This document shows, piece after piece, positions 22,641 to 34,900 of a DNA stretch of 64,000 bases. The translations under genes were made by a program, and so were the position numbers. The number at the start of each line of letters is the position of its first letter. Within the stretch, counting starts at the first letter, position 1. This DNA comes from Lunularia cruciata (taxonomy: Eukaryota; Streptophyta; Marchantiopsida; Lunulariales; Lunulariaceae): contig OX419755.1 in assembly GCA_948567375.1 (NCBI GenBank), positions 36,089,001 to 36,153,000 of the forward strand. The letters are read 5' to 3'. The notes under the pieces were generated by a model. It was not told where the DNA came from. It ran no database searches and saw only the letters and a program-made list of their open reading frames with translations.

Positions 22641-23759
22641 GTATCATGTACAACAAATAGATTGGGTGCCCACTTATGATCAAAATCAATATTATGAGTC
22701 AAAGGACAAGATGGTGTACAAAACTCAAGAAGTGAAGCTCTACCTAATCCTACATTTCAAATGCAATGTTAGGAACCTTGGGACTATGTGAACAACCCTC
22801 TGTAGCAAAAGAGTCCAATGTAAATGCACAATTGACTATAGAATGTTGCAATATATGCATGTTACAATTATGGATCTATGGAGCATGGGGCGCCTAATTT
22901 TCATGAACATTGTTGAGAAATTGGCTATGTTCCATTGTGTGGAAACTACAAAGGATTGGCCTACGTTTCCATATAGTGCTCATAGCCACCAAACCCAAAA
23001 CCTCCTATTTGATATGTAAATATTCTACCTAACCGCAACAAATTAAAGTAGAAATAGCAATAAATTGGATAACTTGGAGGAAGCTGAATTGTGTGAGCCA
23101 AAACTTGGCTCAAAAGAGGAGTGGCATTGATGTCTTAAGGGTTGATACTTGCTCTATGAAGAAGAAATGGGAGCCAGATGATGTAAGTACCATGTTGTCG
23201 TTCTCACAAAAGGCAAAACAACTTAGGCTAGAGTCTATTCTCTCTACAAAGAGGAGAAGATTCTAGCAACAGCTAAAGCAAAAGCACTCCAAAGGGAAGT
23301 GAAAGAAGCAATAAATTGTAGACAAGAACTTAATATGCCAGAAAATTGGGCTGAAGTGAAACCAATATTCATTGTGGATATCAAAAGTGAGATCAAGAGC
23401 CTCATTTAAACTAAGGTACAACAATCCAAGTCACTTCAAAAGGAGAAGGAGAATTGGAAAGGTAACAAAGTACCTTCAGTCATTATATTGAAGCGTGAGC
23501 TAAAAGAAGAAACAAAGGATACTATGGATTAGAGATACAAAGAAGAAGAGTGTCAAATTGGTTGGAGTACCCCAATATGACATTGTGGCTGACCTGGCAT
23601 CTATAAAAGCAAATTTTTTGTTTAAAAACATGTGGGAGGACAATAAGTTGTATAAGAAATAGTTGGCCTTAGCTTTGAAAAGGGTGAGAAAAATTATGAA
23701 GAAAGACTTACCGATGATCTATTGAATTGAGCAAGAGGACTTAGGGTCCCATGAAGTAG

Positions 23760-24355
23760 ATGTTGAGGTTGTTGGGTGTATGATTACCTTGGTACCCATT
23801 GATTCTGGTTTGAGATTAAATGTTATGATGGAGGATACAATCCATAGATTGGGATATCATACATTTAAACTTAATCTACAAATATTGAAATTTGTGGACC
23901 AATCAAGATGTTGATCCTTGGGATTGCTGTCAAATGTTATGATCATCATTGGATGAGTGCCCTTCAAGTTGAACTATATTGTATTTTGACTAGTAACCAA
24001 GATGGTGTATCCCTTGTTAATTGGTCAACCGTGGTTGTATAGTGCCAAGGTGGTAGTAGATTGGCACCAACATAAACTGAAGTTTAGATATTTTGGATCC
24101 GAGGACAACAATTTGGTGATTGTTAGTTGGAAGAAGGTACCACACCTTAGGGAAACTACTTTGTTTGAAGATGAAGAAGCATCTGATGATTCTTCATCCT
24201 CCTCCTTGGATGACATGGCAGATGACATGTTGGTAAATTACCTAGAATGTTACAAAGTGGAGGTCACCAAGGAAAACTTGTACAAAAGCTCTTCAAATCA
24301 TAATGAGACAGAGGAAGGAGGTATAACCCGGCTCAACTTGGATTTAGTTGAGTGA
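23760..24355 (+). pseudogene. retroviral-type aspartic protease remnant
   Basis: A frame near 23780-23880 has a VPIDSG triad with NVMMEDTIHRLGY after it, the usual gypsy protease active-site D-S/T-G context. At 24002-24355 an open stretch of 117 codons has YPLLIGQPWLYSAKVVVDW, the C-terminal flap-to-helix region seen in plant and pine gypsy proteases, and then an acidic Ser-rich linker (EDEEASDDSSSSSLDDMADD). A frame change lies between the two parts. Confidence 0.65.
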
Positions 24356-24599
24356 TTCAAGTGGAAGGAGTTATCAATCCCAATTTTTGTTAGGACATGG
24401 TTTTGGAAGAAGGGAAAGTTCTAAAGATATCTAAAATTGTATCTCCAGAAGAATTGGTAGCTTATACTCAATTGTTTTGAGAATACCAAGATCTTTTTAC
24501 CTAGTCAATCAAAAAATGCTTGTGATTCCCTGATAGTTTGGAGAGCATCATATTGATTTGAAAGAAGGGGCAGTTCTGGTTTGCCAAAGACAATTTTAA

Positions 24600-25130
24600 T
24601 TGAATCTGAAGTTCTCCCTCTTGATGAAAGATGAGATAGATAAATATTTAGGAGCCGGTATTATATTCCTAAGTAGTGAATGTGTGTCCCCAATTATCAT
24701 TGTTCCAAAGAAGAAGGCAAGCAAGATTTGGGTATGCCAAGACTTTTGAAAACTTAATGCAATAATAGAGAAAGACCATCATCCGCTACCTTTTACAAAT
24801 ACGATTCTGGATTAGGTGGTAAGGCATCCTTGTTATAGTTTCCTTGATGGATTCTTTTGTTACAACCAAGTATCTATTTGTAGAGAATAACAAGGATAAA
24901 ATGACCTTCACTACAAACCGGAAGACCTATGCTTATAATCAGATGCCCTTTGGATTGTACAATGCTCCAGCTATGTTCCAAAGGATGATGAATGCCATTT
25001 TCAAAGACTTCCTTTGGAAGTTTGTAGAACTCTTCATTGACAACTTTTGTGTGTTCAAAAAGAGAGAAATACATTTGGACTATCTTTGCCAAATATTTGA
25101 TACATGCTGAATTATAGGCTTATCCTTGCA
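24600..25130 (+). pseudogene. Ty3/gypsy reverse transcriptase remnant
   Basis: Recognisable blocks in order are LLMKDEIDKYLGAGII, SPIIIVPKKKASKIWVCQDF, KLNAI and, in an 88-codon open stretch from 24844, KMTFTTNRKTYAYNQMPFGL, APAMFQRMMNAIF. The catalytic Y-x-D-D box reads FIDN in the context LFIDNFCVF, so one of the two catalytic aspartates is Asn. Stops at several points confirm the element is dead. Confidence 0.85.
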
Positions 25131-25469
25131 TCCCAAGAAGTGCTTCTTTGTGATGACTGAAGGAATCTTGTTAGGAAACCAAGTTTCAAGCTGAGGAATC
25201 AAGGTGGCTGTAGAGAAGATCAAGGTTATAAGAGCCTTAGAATCCCCCAAGAATATTCAAGAATTGTGAGCCTTCTTGGGGCATGTTAGGTATTATCGAT
25301 GCTTTGTAGCAAATTATCTAATGTTAGTTGCACCCTCAATAAAGATGGTAAGGAAATCCAAGGATTACGTTTAGATGTTGCCACAAGAAAAAATATTCAA
25401 GCTTTTGAAAACTTAATTGGTGGAAGCACCAAAGATGGGGCTCCAAATTAGGACTTCATTTTTCATGTG

Positions 25470-25730
25470 TAGATGGATACTTTTTGTATTGCAATAGGTG
25501 TAGAGTTGAGCCAAAAGGACAAGAAGAAAAAGAACTATTTTATTTAATATGCCATAGGCAATTATCTATTGCAGAGAAAAAATACACCCCAACAAAAAGA
25601 GAAGCACTTGGAATGGTGTATGCTTGCAAATTTTTTTGTCACTATCTGTTAGGATATGAGTTTGTCTTTCATGGGGATCATTATGCATTACAACACTTGG
25701 CAAAGAAAGAAAACCTATCAAGATGAATGC
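25470..25730 (+). pseudogene. gypsy RNase H remnant
   Basis: An 80-codon open stretch reads RQLSIAEKKYTPTKREALG, MVYACKFFCHYLLGYEF, VFHGDHYALQHL. This is the standard gypsy RNase H wording, in which the final acidic residue sits in the DH pair. The N-terminal strand with the first Asp is degraded. Confidence 0.85.
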
Positions 25731-26039
25731 CCAATGGATTCTACTATTGTAAGAATTCACCTATATAGTGCAAGTAAGGAAAGGAGCTTCACATGAAAAT
25801 AAAAACTTCTTGTCCCGATTAGGACAACATGAGTAGGAGCAAGATATTGATAGTCAGTTCCTTGATGAGAATTGTATCATTTAGTGGCAACATGAAGTAC
25901 TCAATATGTAGCCAAGTATCACTTCCTCCATGCCTATTAATGCCTAGAGGAGCTTGATCCTGAGCAAAGAGCAGTGTTCTTATGAAAGCTGGGACCTTGG
26001 TGAAGATGAGAATCTTTGCAAGCATATGAGGTAGGAAGA

Positions 26040-26640
26040 GGAATTGAGTCCTTATACTTGGAAGCTTTTGAAGGACATTATACCCTAAAAAATATGGTTA
26101 AGAAGATTTTGACACCTGGCTATTGGTGGCCAACAATGTCCATGGATACACAAGCATATATTCAAAGATGTGATGCTCGTCAATGTATCAAAAAGCCTAC
26201 CACCATTACTCAATGGTTATTAAAACCCATTCTGCCATTAGCCTCATTTGAGAAGTAGGATATTGATTTTGTGGGATACATTCAACCAATCACCAAGTAT
26301 ATGAGGAAATGGTACATTCTATTGTGTACTAATTATGCTATGAAGATGGTAGAGGCTGAAGCAACTAGAAGAGATGATGCAGAAATTTTCTTTTGCAATA
26401 TCATCTTGAGATATGGTTGTCAATTGGAACGGGTCAACAAGAGAGGAACTCATTTTCTGAACTCATTTGTAGAATCATTAACAAAATATTTTAATATTAG
26501 GCACCAAAAGACCACTCCTTATAATTTGAAGGCAACCGGGTTGATAAAGAAAGCTAATAGCATACTTTGCAAAATTCTGAAAAAAGTGATAGTGAATTAT
26601 TCTTATGATTGGGATGCAAAGTTACTGGTGGCCTTGTAGG
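26040..26640 (+). pseudogene. gypsy integrase remnant
   Basis: The zinc-binding part is seen in EGHYTLKNMVKKILTPGYWW and CDARQC, with the HHCC set partly retained. After a stop near 26256 the catalytic core follows in a 122-codon open stretch: DFVGYI, TNYAMKMVEAEATRR, RGTHFLNSFVESL and TPYNLKATGLIKKANSIL. The core DDE set is partly lost: the usual Asp before the GTHF block is replaced, and QANG reads LKATG. Confidence 0.85.
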
Positions 26641-27156
26641 CTTACTAGAAAATAGAAAAGATCACTATGAAGAAAACACCCTATTTCTTAAAAAATGGTT
26701 TGCATCCAATCATGCTTGTAGAATTTGAAGTGCAGTCATACCAAGTACTCTCCAAGGAGAGATTGTATGAAGAAGAAAGTCAGGAACTTTGCATATACCA
26801 ATTAATATGGTTGGAAGAGAAGCAATAAGACGCTTCGCGTACCACCCCAGAACTGCAATCCCAAAGAAAAGTCTGACAGGACCAAAGATTGAATCCCATC
26901 AGCATTAAAGAAGGTGATTTGGTGCTATTGTATTATAATCAAGGATTATTTTTCTTAAAAGGTCATAATTGTGATGTATGGGCCCTTACCAAGTAAGGCA
27001 TGTTTTGAAAATAGTTCTTTACAATGGGCAGACTTGGAAAGAAATCCTTTTGCCATGAAAGTGAATGGATGGCGGATTTATCACCATTGGAAATTAGATG
27101 ATTGAAGGTGAAAGTTGAAACCCAAAAGTTTTGTTTTTGCAAGGATGATCATAATT

Positions 27157-27435
27157 AGGGGAAGGGATATGTGGTACACACCATTTTTGGTAAAAATTAG
27201 AGTAAAATTAGTTATTAGGAGAAGAAAGAGTTGGAGAAATGGAGTTAATATGTAAAATAAGCTACATAAGTTCATAGGAGGAGTAGCAGTAGTAATCAGA
27301 TCAATTGATGAATAATGCAATTTGAGTACAACTCACATTAGAAAGGAATGGTAATTTTATTAAGGGAGTAAGGAGGAGTAAGGGGGTCCCATCTAATCTG
27401 CCTAACTTCACATCGGGCACATAAAGTTTCCAACA
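27157..27435 (+). repeat. polypurine tract and 3' LTR (shortened)
   Basis: The purine run 27157-27167 is followed by TA and then the LTR start TGTGGTAC at 27170. The LTR matches the 5' copy up to GGGCACATAA and then jumps to the sequence that follows a second CACATAA in the 5' copy. It ends CCAACA at about 27435. It lacks about 770 bp of the 5' LTR. Confidence 0.7.
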
Positions 27436-30400
27436 TGAAGATGTAGATACTTTGGGTGATAAGGTTCAAAGGTCAAAGCCAAGGAACTTTGGTTTAGAAT
27501 AGTTGAAGACCTGATCCAAGGTGATCTAGATTGAGGAGTGACTTTGGGGCATATGAGGACAAATTCAAGGCACCATCATAATATGGTTGACTCATCTGAA
27601 CTAATATTTGAAAAGGACTTGTGAGAGTGGCATGTAATCCTCAAGAATTTGTGATTGAAAAATGAGTAAGGAATCCCAACATGATAAATTCAAGGTGAAG
27701 GAGTAACAAGTTTAAGCCAATTAGCTTAGGTCATTTGGAGTTTTCTTGGGAGTGCATATGAGTGTAAGAATGTGAGGTTATTTTGCTTTTTACAATGACC
27801 TATAGACACAAGAGTAGCATGATGTTGACAAAGTGAAGAAGTAGAATGCTTGCAATTTCAATGAAGAACCTTGCAATTCAAAGGATGGATATGCTTGCAT
27901 TTTTTGATTGTTGGTAAAGTTGTGAGTCACCTTTCTAGCCTAGAATTGGAATCTCAACTTGCATGGACTCATGACTAAAATTCCAACAAGTAATTATGAA
28001 GAAGGTGTTGAAGAGGAATGTTAACAAAGCAACCTTGCAAGATGGACAAAAGAAGATTCTAGATTGGTGTTGGGAGAAAAAGCAAGCAAGTCAACAAGAA
28101 TCACCTTTGATCAGAAGTATGATGCTTCAAAAGAAATGGAAGAAGTGGAAGCATCATTTTGTGAGCCAAGGAAGAATAACAGGTATAAAGTGGAGATGTA
28201 TGTTGGCCCAATGAAGAGAATCATCTTCAGCTCCATCATGGCTATGTTCAAAGCCAATCAAACTACATATCTTAGAAAACATTAAGCAGTGTTCTTCCAT
28301 CTGATATTTACAAGAGTGAACGTGAATTGTGCAGCATGCTTCTACTAGCAAACTAGACAAATGGTGTTGCAGTGGTGACTAAAATTACCACCACACTAGT
28401 TCATGCATTTGTAACCTATTTCAACTTTGGGTTGAATCTCATGACAATAGAGGAGAGAAAGCATATAAAAATGCACTTTCATCTTGACTTGAGAAGAATA
28501 GCTGATCAAGATGAGTTGAAGTATATCCTGGAGATGAAGGCCAACAATCAATTAACGATTGGCCGCATAGATCACAATCTTGTCCTTTTTGAGAGCTCTA
28601 ATATATATAAGTGGTGGAGTTTTGATGAATCAAGGGAAAAAGGGTGTTGAGCCATAGGAGTTTCAAGTGGGAGGAGAATGTTAGAGAGTGAGAGTTGTAG
28701 CAAAGTGTTGGAGCTAGAGCGGTGAAAAAAGAGTTTGAACCAAAGATGTTCCATGCTCTTGACCTGCCATTCCCAATTCTTTTTCTCATAAAATTTCAGA
28801 TTTTGCACTATGATCACTTTTGAGCTTGGATAGTACCACATTTTGGGCTTGTGTTTATAGGTATCCATGATTGAAATCCTAGATCTTATTATCTTTCCTA
28901 TGCTTACTGTGGACATGTCTTGGACCTGACAATGAGACTTGAAAATTATGTGCTCTTGTAGAAGGAGAAGGAATAAATTTTGTTCAAGGGCTTCAAGGTA
29001 GATTTTTGGGGTCTATATGTCAAAAGGAGAAATGGCTAAGTGATGTTGTAAGGAATTGAATCACAACATGTGAAATTTGGTGTTTTTGAGGATTGAGGGA
29101 GTTAACAAAAGACATTTGAGGAGCAAAGACCACAATTGGAAAGATGAGCTAACAAGCAATGGTTTGTAGACAAGAATCAAGAGATTGAGTGACATATGAT
29201 CAATAGAAGCAAGAGGGATCAAATTCATGGTGCACAAATTGGAGAATTGTGAAAGTTCTACTGCTGACTTTTATGATTTTTTAAGTGGGTTGGAGAGAAG
29301 ACAAAATTCTTGCCATGTTGAGATCAAGAAATGCCAAGCTTGAGTAAATCTCAAATCTGATCTAATCAATTGAATTGAAGTATTGGAAATGAAGGTGTTG
29401 GGGAGGAGGTTATGATAAGGTTTGGGGTTTTGGTCACTTTTCAAGTTTTGGTTTGAACCAACTTATGAAAATTTTAGGTATTGTTGGTCGTTAGGTCTTT
29501 TACCTCTATGTAGAGGTTTAATATGAATTCCTTGAAAAGAGAGTTCAAAATTCTTTGATCAGGTATACATGGGTCTATAGAACTTAAAAGTCAGCCTAGC
29601 TTGGGAATTGACCCATATCTAGAGAGTTGCATTAAGCCACTGAAATTTACAAAGTTTTAGACAAGAGCACAACCAACTTTTGTGTAAAATTTTGTAAGCT
29701 CAAGGGTTACAGATAGTGGGATCTGGTACAATAAATGCTACTAGAAATATTTTCACAAGCTCGATGGAGCAATTTTATGTCCGACTCCAATTGAATGTCA
29801 AATCTCAAATTTGAAGTCATGAGTGAAAGGAATCTAGCTTCTTACAATATTCTCTATTGTTTAACTTGTATCCATGGGTCATACTTTGGCACAACCCTGT
29901 GCAAAAATCAAGACTTGAACATAATTTAGAGTTTTGAAATTAGAAATGGAACTAAAAATCTGGCCAAGTTTGAGACCTTGTTAAGAGAGGTGTATTAGTC
30001 AGATTGGGTTCTCACTTTATATCACTAGAAAATTTATCTCATGGGCTTTCCTTTCCTTTCCTTAGGCTTGAGTCCTAGAATATTTGAATCAAAGCTATAG
30101 AGAAAAAGTTATCTCCAACTAAGTCTCACAAAGATCAAAAGGCATAAAATTTCCCTGCTTGGAGTAGAGACTGGATTCAAAGTTAGAGTACAGGTTGTGA
30201 GTAGCTCTTGGATAGTGCAAGGAGGCTCTAAAGCCTAATTATACCAAAAAACATAAAGAGTTTTTCCTAAGCTTCTTGTGTTTGGATCCTCTTCATGCTT
30301 ACATGCTCAATTATACACCAAGTTGGCTTAGATTGGTGTGTGGATGTTGTGCTTAGGTACTTTCCTTCTATGCATATTGTGTATTTATCTTTGGTAATGG

Positions 30401-30440
30401 TGGAATTGATGACCAACAGACCAGGATTGTATGCTTGTTG
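27436..30440 (+). mobile_element. second leader/ORF1 copy joined to the 3' LTR
   Basis: From 27436 the sequence repeats what follows the 5' LTR at 17379: GATGTAGATACTTTGGGTG, TCAAAGGTCAAAG, GATCCA-GGTGATCTAGA, CATATGAGGACAA, GCTTAGGTCATTTGGAGTT. It then has the better-preserved ORF1 (28110-28650: EASFCEPRKNN, RYKVEMYVGPMKRIIF, TYFNFGLNLMTIEERKH, IGRIDHNLVLFESSNIYKWW). After 28650 it runs on without gag or pol and matches 38695-40500 in inverted orientation as far as about 30440. This is the structure expected of a second element sharing one LTR with the first. Confidence 0.7.
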
Positions 30441-30444
30441 ATGG

Positions 30445-31000
30445 GAAAATAAGAGCACAATCTGTGTAGGATTTATTCTCTACAAGATGGTACAAAGATG
30501 CACAAAGAAGGCCAGTTTTGGGAAGAAGACCAACTAAGAGAGGTGTGGGGAGAACCACATGCATGCAAAATAATAAATTTGTGAGAGAAATCCTCTACAA
30601 ATTGTATACTAGTATGGAAAAAGCTATTTATAGAGCAATATGTCAAGAAAAATAATTAGGTAGGTAATTAAAGCCAACAAGCACTGTGGGGATGTCAAAG
30701 TTGTAATCTATTGGAGATGAAGAGTTAAGAGCCAATAAGCATTAATGGCATTAATGCAAGGAGAATATGGTGACCACAATAGACATAGTATTACGAGTAG
30801 AGATTCTTTTAGGGTTAAAATAGTATATAAGGGAGCTTGAGCCACTTAGTGGAGGTTAGTCCACACTATATTGTAATCTTTTATTCTTTTTAATCATATA
30901 ATGAGAAGTGGGAGTTCATGTTCTATCTACAAGGGATAACCATGTAGGGATTGAGTTGAATGCTTTATAAGTGGAAAAAGGACTTATATAATTGTTGGGT
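30445..31000 (+). promoter_or_regulatory. LTR-like promoter with TATA box
   Basis: AGTATATAAGGGA near 30820 is a good plant TATA context. It is followed by a GAGCCACTTAGTGGAG stretch and a T-rich region with AATCATATAATGAG that could hold a polyadenylation signal. The block lies just upstream of the second + strand gypsy pol, so it may be that element's 5' LTR. No matching 3' copy was found. Confidence 0.4.
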
Positions 31001-31319
31001 TTACAAACTAAAATGAATACCAATCATGACTTATTGTTTGCTAAGCCAAGCAACTAATGTTATAAAGAAAGCCATCCTATCTATTGATGTTTTTGAGTTT
31101 TGAGTCCAATTTTCAATTCACAAATATGTGTTATGTGTAAAGTAAGGCTTCTTGTTGTGCTCATTGTATTCTTGTCTAGATCTTAGAGTGCCACAAGCAT
31201 TGCCTATAGTGTTTCCTTTCTTACCCAAAGGGTGATAACCAAGGAAGCAAAAGGGCTCATAGGAGGACAGACATGCGATCCAATCCTTGGGTTAAATGTC
31301 TAAAAGTTAACTCTATCCT

Positions 31320-31425
31320 GCAATCAAGCTAGGATCATTATGGGATCTCTGCCCATAGAACAATTATGGGAACTCTGCCCATAGATCACTAGGGGATCAT
31401 TGCCCACACATGGTTCCAAGAACTC
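31320..31425 (+). repeat. short tandem repeat, about 38-bp unit
   Basis: Three diverged units share GGATC/GGAAC, TCTGCCCATAGA and CATTGCCCAC: GGGATCTCTGCCCATAGA, GGGAACTCTGCCCATAGA and GGGGATCATTGCCCAC. A fourth related piece ends TTCCCATAG. Confidence 0.6.
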
Positions 31426-32303
31426 CTTCCCATAGTCCAGATTGGGATTATCTTGCACTTTTGTGCCCTAGTAACATCCCGTACCCTTGCCTTGGGATTG
31501 GATTAACCACCAAACACACATGCCCTTTCCACTCCCTTCTACTACTTGTTTTGGCTGCACTTATTTGACTACTCCACAATGATATGGTTGTTTTCCATTT
31601 GAGGATAGACCTACTTCCCATCCTTTCAACCAAGATTGACCTCAATTCAAAGCAAGCATTACCTCCTACAACTGCTACTAGTCCTAGTGATCCCAATCCC
31701 AAGGGTGCATTACTTCCCACAATTACAAGCAAGCTTTCAAATTTTTAAAGTTGGGCATTGCTTCCATTCCTAGCAAGCACTTTTTCCCAAGGAAATCCAT
31801 CTACCTCAACACCACACCCTTTGGAGGCACAAGTACTACCTAATTCAGCCCTTGTTGCCCTTGTAGCTCCCACCATAATGGCATCAACCTCAAGAGGAGA
31901 AAATATTTGTATATGCCCTAGAATGGTAGTAGTCACAAGGCAAGAAGACTCAAAATCATACCTCTGGATGTTTGAGAATGTCTATATTGCACAAAATATT
32001 ATGGATGATATTGCCATAGCACAATAAATAGGTCAATGTTTCATTGGCATCATACAGCATTGGTTTAATGACCTAGCCTCCACCACAAGAACAAGTTCCA
32101 CATTGATACAAGGAAAAGTGTGACAAGAATACATTTTTCTAAGGCAAAAAGAGCAATTGAAGGGCAAGATAAAAAAAAACCAAGAATTGAGACATGTGTT
32201 TTCCTAAAATTACACAAAACTCTTGGGTGTGGATCCCTAGATATGCAAGCATTGCATCCTACTTCATCCAAACGCTATTCCAATAAGATTCAAACCATAC
32301 CAT

Positions 32304-32935
32304 TTGAATCCTACTCACTCTCAAAAAGTGCAAGATGAGCTAAAAAAACTATTAAAGTGCAGGTTTATCTATCCCATAGGAGAAACCAATTGGGCATCCC
32401 CAAGGTTGGTTGTCCCTAAAAAGGATACAAGAAAAGTTCAGATTTGTGTGGATTTCCATAAATTGAATTCCCAAACTAGCTTAGACTCCAATCTTGTTTA
32501 CATATACCTTGTTGGACAAAGTAGCCCACATTTAGTGATTTTCCTTTATGGATGGCTAATTTGGCTACAATTATATTGATATTTCCCTAGAGGATCAATA
32601 TAAGACCACCTTTTTCATCAAATGTGAAACCTATGCCTTCAAAGTAATGTCGTTAGGATTGAAGAATGCTCTTGTAACATTCCAATGCTATATGATGAAC
32701 TTCTTTGTTGCAATAAGGGCAGACATGGAATTAAATCTTGATGATATATGCACACACAACTCCCACAACAACCATATCAGCATGTTATGGTTTATCTTGC
32801 ACATTTGTATGAGAGTAAGGATCTCCTTGAACCCACGAAAGTGCCTATTTACCATCTCATGCAGGCTGCTCCTTGGACACCTAGTTTGCAAAAACAGAAT
32901 AATGGTAGACCCAAAGAAAATTGTGGTCATTTAGG
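32304..32935 (+). pseudogene. gypsy reverse transcriptase remnant
   Basis: An open stretch reads KVQDELKKLLKCRFIYPI, WASPRLVVPKKDTRKVQI and CVDFHKLNSQT, then after a shift YIDISLEDQYKTTFFIKCET, MSLGLKNALVTFQCYM, LNLDDICTHNS and NPRKCLFTISCRLLLGHLV. The active-site box reads LNLDDI: both Asp are present, but the Tyr is replaced by Asn. Confidence 0.8.
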
Positions 32936-33759
32936 AATAGCCTTTCTCAACAAAAAAACGTACAAATTTTCTTATGTTGTATGGGATACTACAAGCAATA
33001 TGTTCATATGTATGCTAAGATCACCTCTCCATTAACAAGTTTATTGCATACCATAGTAGACTTTGTGTAGATGGATCAATGCACAATTTCATTTGACACC
33101 TTGAAACAAAAATTCGCCACTACTTCAATTTTGGCAAAATTGAACTTGGAATTGGTTTTCCTTGTTTTCATTGACACCTCTAACACCACTATGGGAGTTT
33201 TTCTAGCTTAGTATGATGACCAACTATGAGAATACCCAATTGAAAATGCCAATATGCAACTCAATTTGGCTGAAATAAACTACTCAACAACCAAATGGGA
33301 GTGCCTTGTGATGATCTTTGCTGTCCAAAGTTTTGACACTATTTGATTTGCAACAATTTGGCCTTCCATGTAGACTAGAGACAACCATGCAGGATGATTG
33401 GCCCACTAGATGTTACTCCTATAAGAGTTTTTGTTCACAATAGAATACCATTTGGGAAAGTCCTATGATGACATGGACTTCTTGATCCATATTCCTAGAC
33501 TACCCATTGGTTGCTCCCTAAGCACAGATCCCATAAACTTCCATCTTTTTATGTATTGGATAACACAATCATCTTGGATGACCCAAATCATGCATTATCT
33601 TTCTATGGGAAGCATACCCTTTGACTTACCCCGGGCCAAACACAAAAGTTTGCACTTCTTTTCACTCTTCTACAAGGAGATCTCTATCAAATGGGAGTGC
33701 ATCAAGTACTTTAACATTGCATTACCCCAAGAGAGGTCTTTTTAATATTAAAGGCATGC

Positions 33760-34440
33760 ACTAAGATGAATCAAGCGAGCACTTCTTTGGTGAATTGACT
33801 TCACACAAGGTATACCTTGTGAGATATTGGTGGCCTTCTATCTTAGCAAATGCCAACCAATTTTCCCACATTTGTGATGCTTTCCAAATGTATCTTGGCA
33901 AACCTTTGTCACAATACCGGATGTACCTTCACCTTGTCCTCATAGCTCAGCTATTCAGAAATGGGGACTCAAATTTGTTGGACCAATGAATCCTGCAGCT
34001 TTCTAACTAATGCATTGCTACATCATTGATGCTATAGACTATGTAACAAAGTATGCAAAAGCTGAATCATTTGTAAAGAATTCCACTATGGTCACTATCT
34101 AATTTCTTTAGAAAAACATAATTTCACGGTTTGGTGTTCATTATCCATCGTCATGGACAATGAATTCCACTTAATCAATGAAAAACTATAGTATTTAACT
34201 ACAACATAAGAGATCTAGCACCACTATCTACCCCTTACCACTTGCAAGCAAATGGTCAAGTCAAATGCATCAATAGAATCTCTTAACATTTCAAGAAAAT
34301 GGTAAGTATAGCCCACATAGATTGGTAACAAAAGCTCTTAGGTGCTCTTTAAGCTTACCATACCACCATAAAACTCACTTTGGGCTACAACTCATTCTAG
34401 CTTGTCTACAAGCAAGAGGCAATTTTACCATATAACTTTT
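33760..34440 (+). pseudogene. gypsy integrase remnant
   Basis: VRYWWPSILANANQF and ICDAFQMYLGKP are from the zinc-binding region. IIDAIDYVTKYAKAESFV, IISRFGVHYPSS and a degraded PLPLASKWSSQMHQ block (where gypsy integrases have YYPQANGQ) mark the core. It is interrupted by many stops. Confidence 0.65.
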
Positions 34441-34900
34441 AATTTGTCACTTTGAGTGCTTACGGTCAGTTTGATAGGGACGCCTCAATGTCTTAGAAGA
34501 GAGACAATAACAATAGAAAGATTTTTTGTGTTGCATACTCTCACAAAACCACATCTATGGGCACTCTACACATAGTACATCACTCAAGCAAAGCAAAAAA
34601 ACATACTTTGAATGCAAAACCAAGGAGGTTTTACTTTACAAAAGGGACTAAGTGTTAAAGTTTAATGATAGGGTTGGTCAATTTCCTAGCAAGTTCATGG
34701 AAAATTGGCTCAATCCCTATTGGAAATAAGAACTGTTTGATAAAAAGTCAGTCCAATTGGAAAAATTGGATAGAGAACTCTTAAAATCATATACCAATAG
34801 TGCCAAGTACAAACCATATAGCCCGTACTATATCCAATTGAGAGACAAGGAAGAAAAGATACCATGGGAAACTCAGTGCTTCTTCATTATGAATAAAGAA

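Larger units (their letters stand above)
16348..27435 (+). mobile_element. nearly full-length decayed Ty3/gypsy element
   Basis: An 11-kb element with terminal direct repeats (16348-17378 and 27170-27435), a polypurine tract AGGGGAAGGGA at 27157-27167 just before the 3' LTR, and pol domains in the order protease, RT, RNase H, integrase. That order marks Ty3/gypsy. An extra ORF (ORF1) lies between the 5' LTR and gag, an arrangement known from Tat/Ogre-type elements. Stop codons and frameshifts interrupt every domain and the RT active site is altered, so it cannot move by itself. The LTRs have diverged visibly, which implies an old insertion. No clear primer-binding site was found. Confidence 0.8.
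31750..34900 (+). mobile_element. second + strand Ty3/gypsy element, decayed
   Basis: A Ser/Pro-rich gag-like open stretch (31758-32027) is followed by RT, RNase H and integrase remnants in gypsy order. RNase H traces at 33150-33440 include VFIDTSNTTMGVFLA, INYSTTKWECLVMIFA and then LFTIEYHLGKSYDDMDFL. Its sequence differs clearly from the 16-27 kb element, so it is another lineage. Frame breaks are frequent. Confidence 0.65.
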
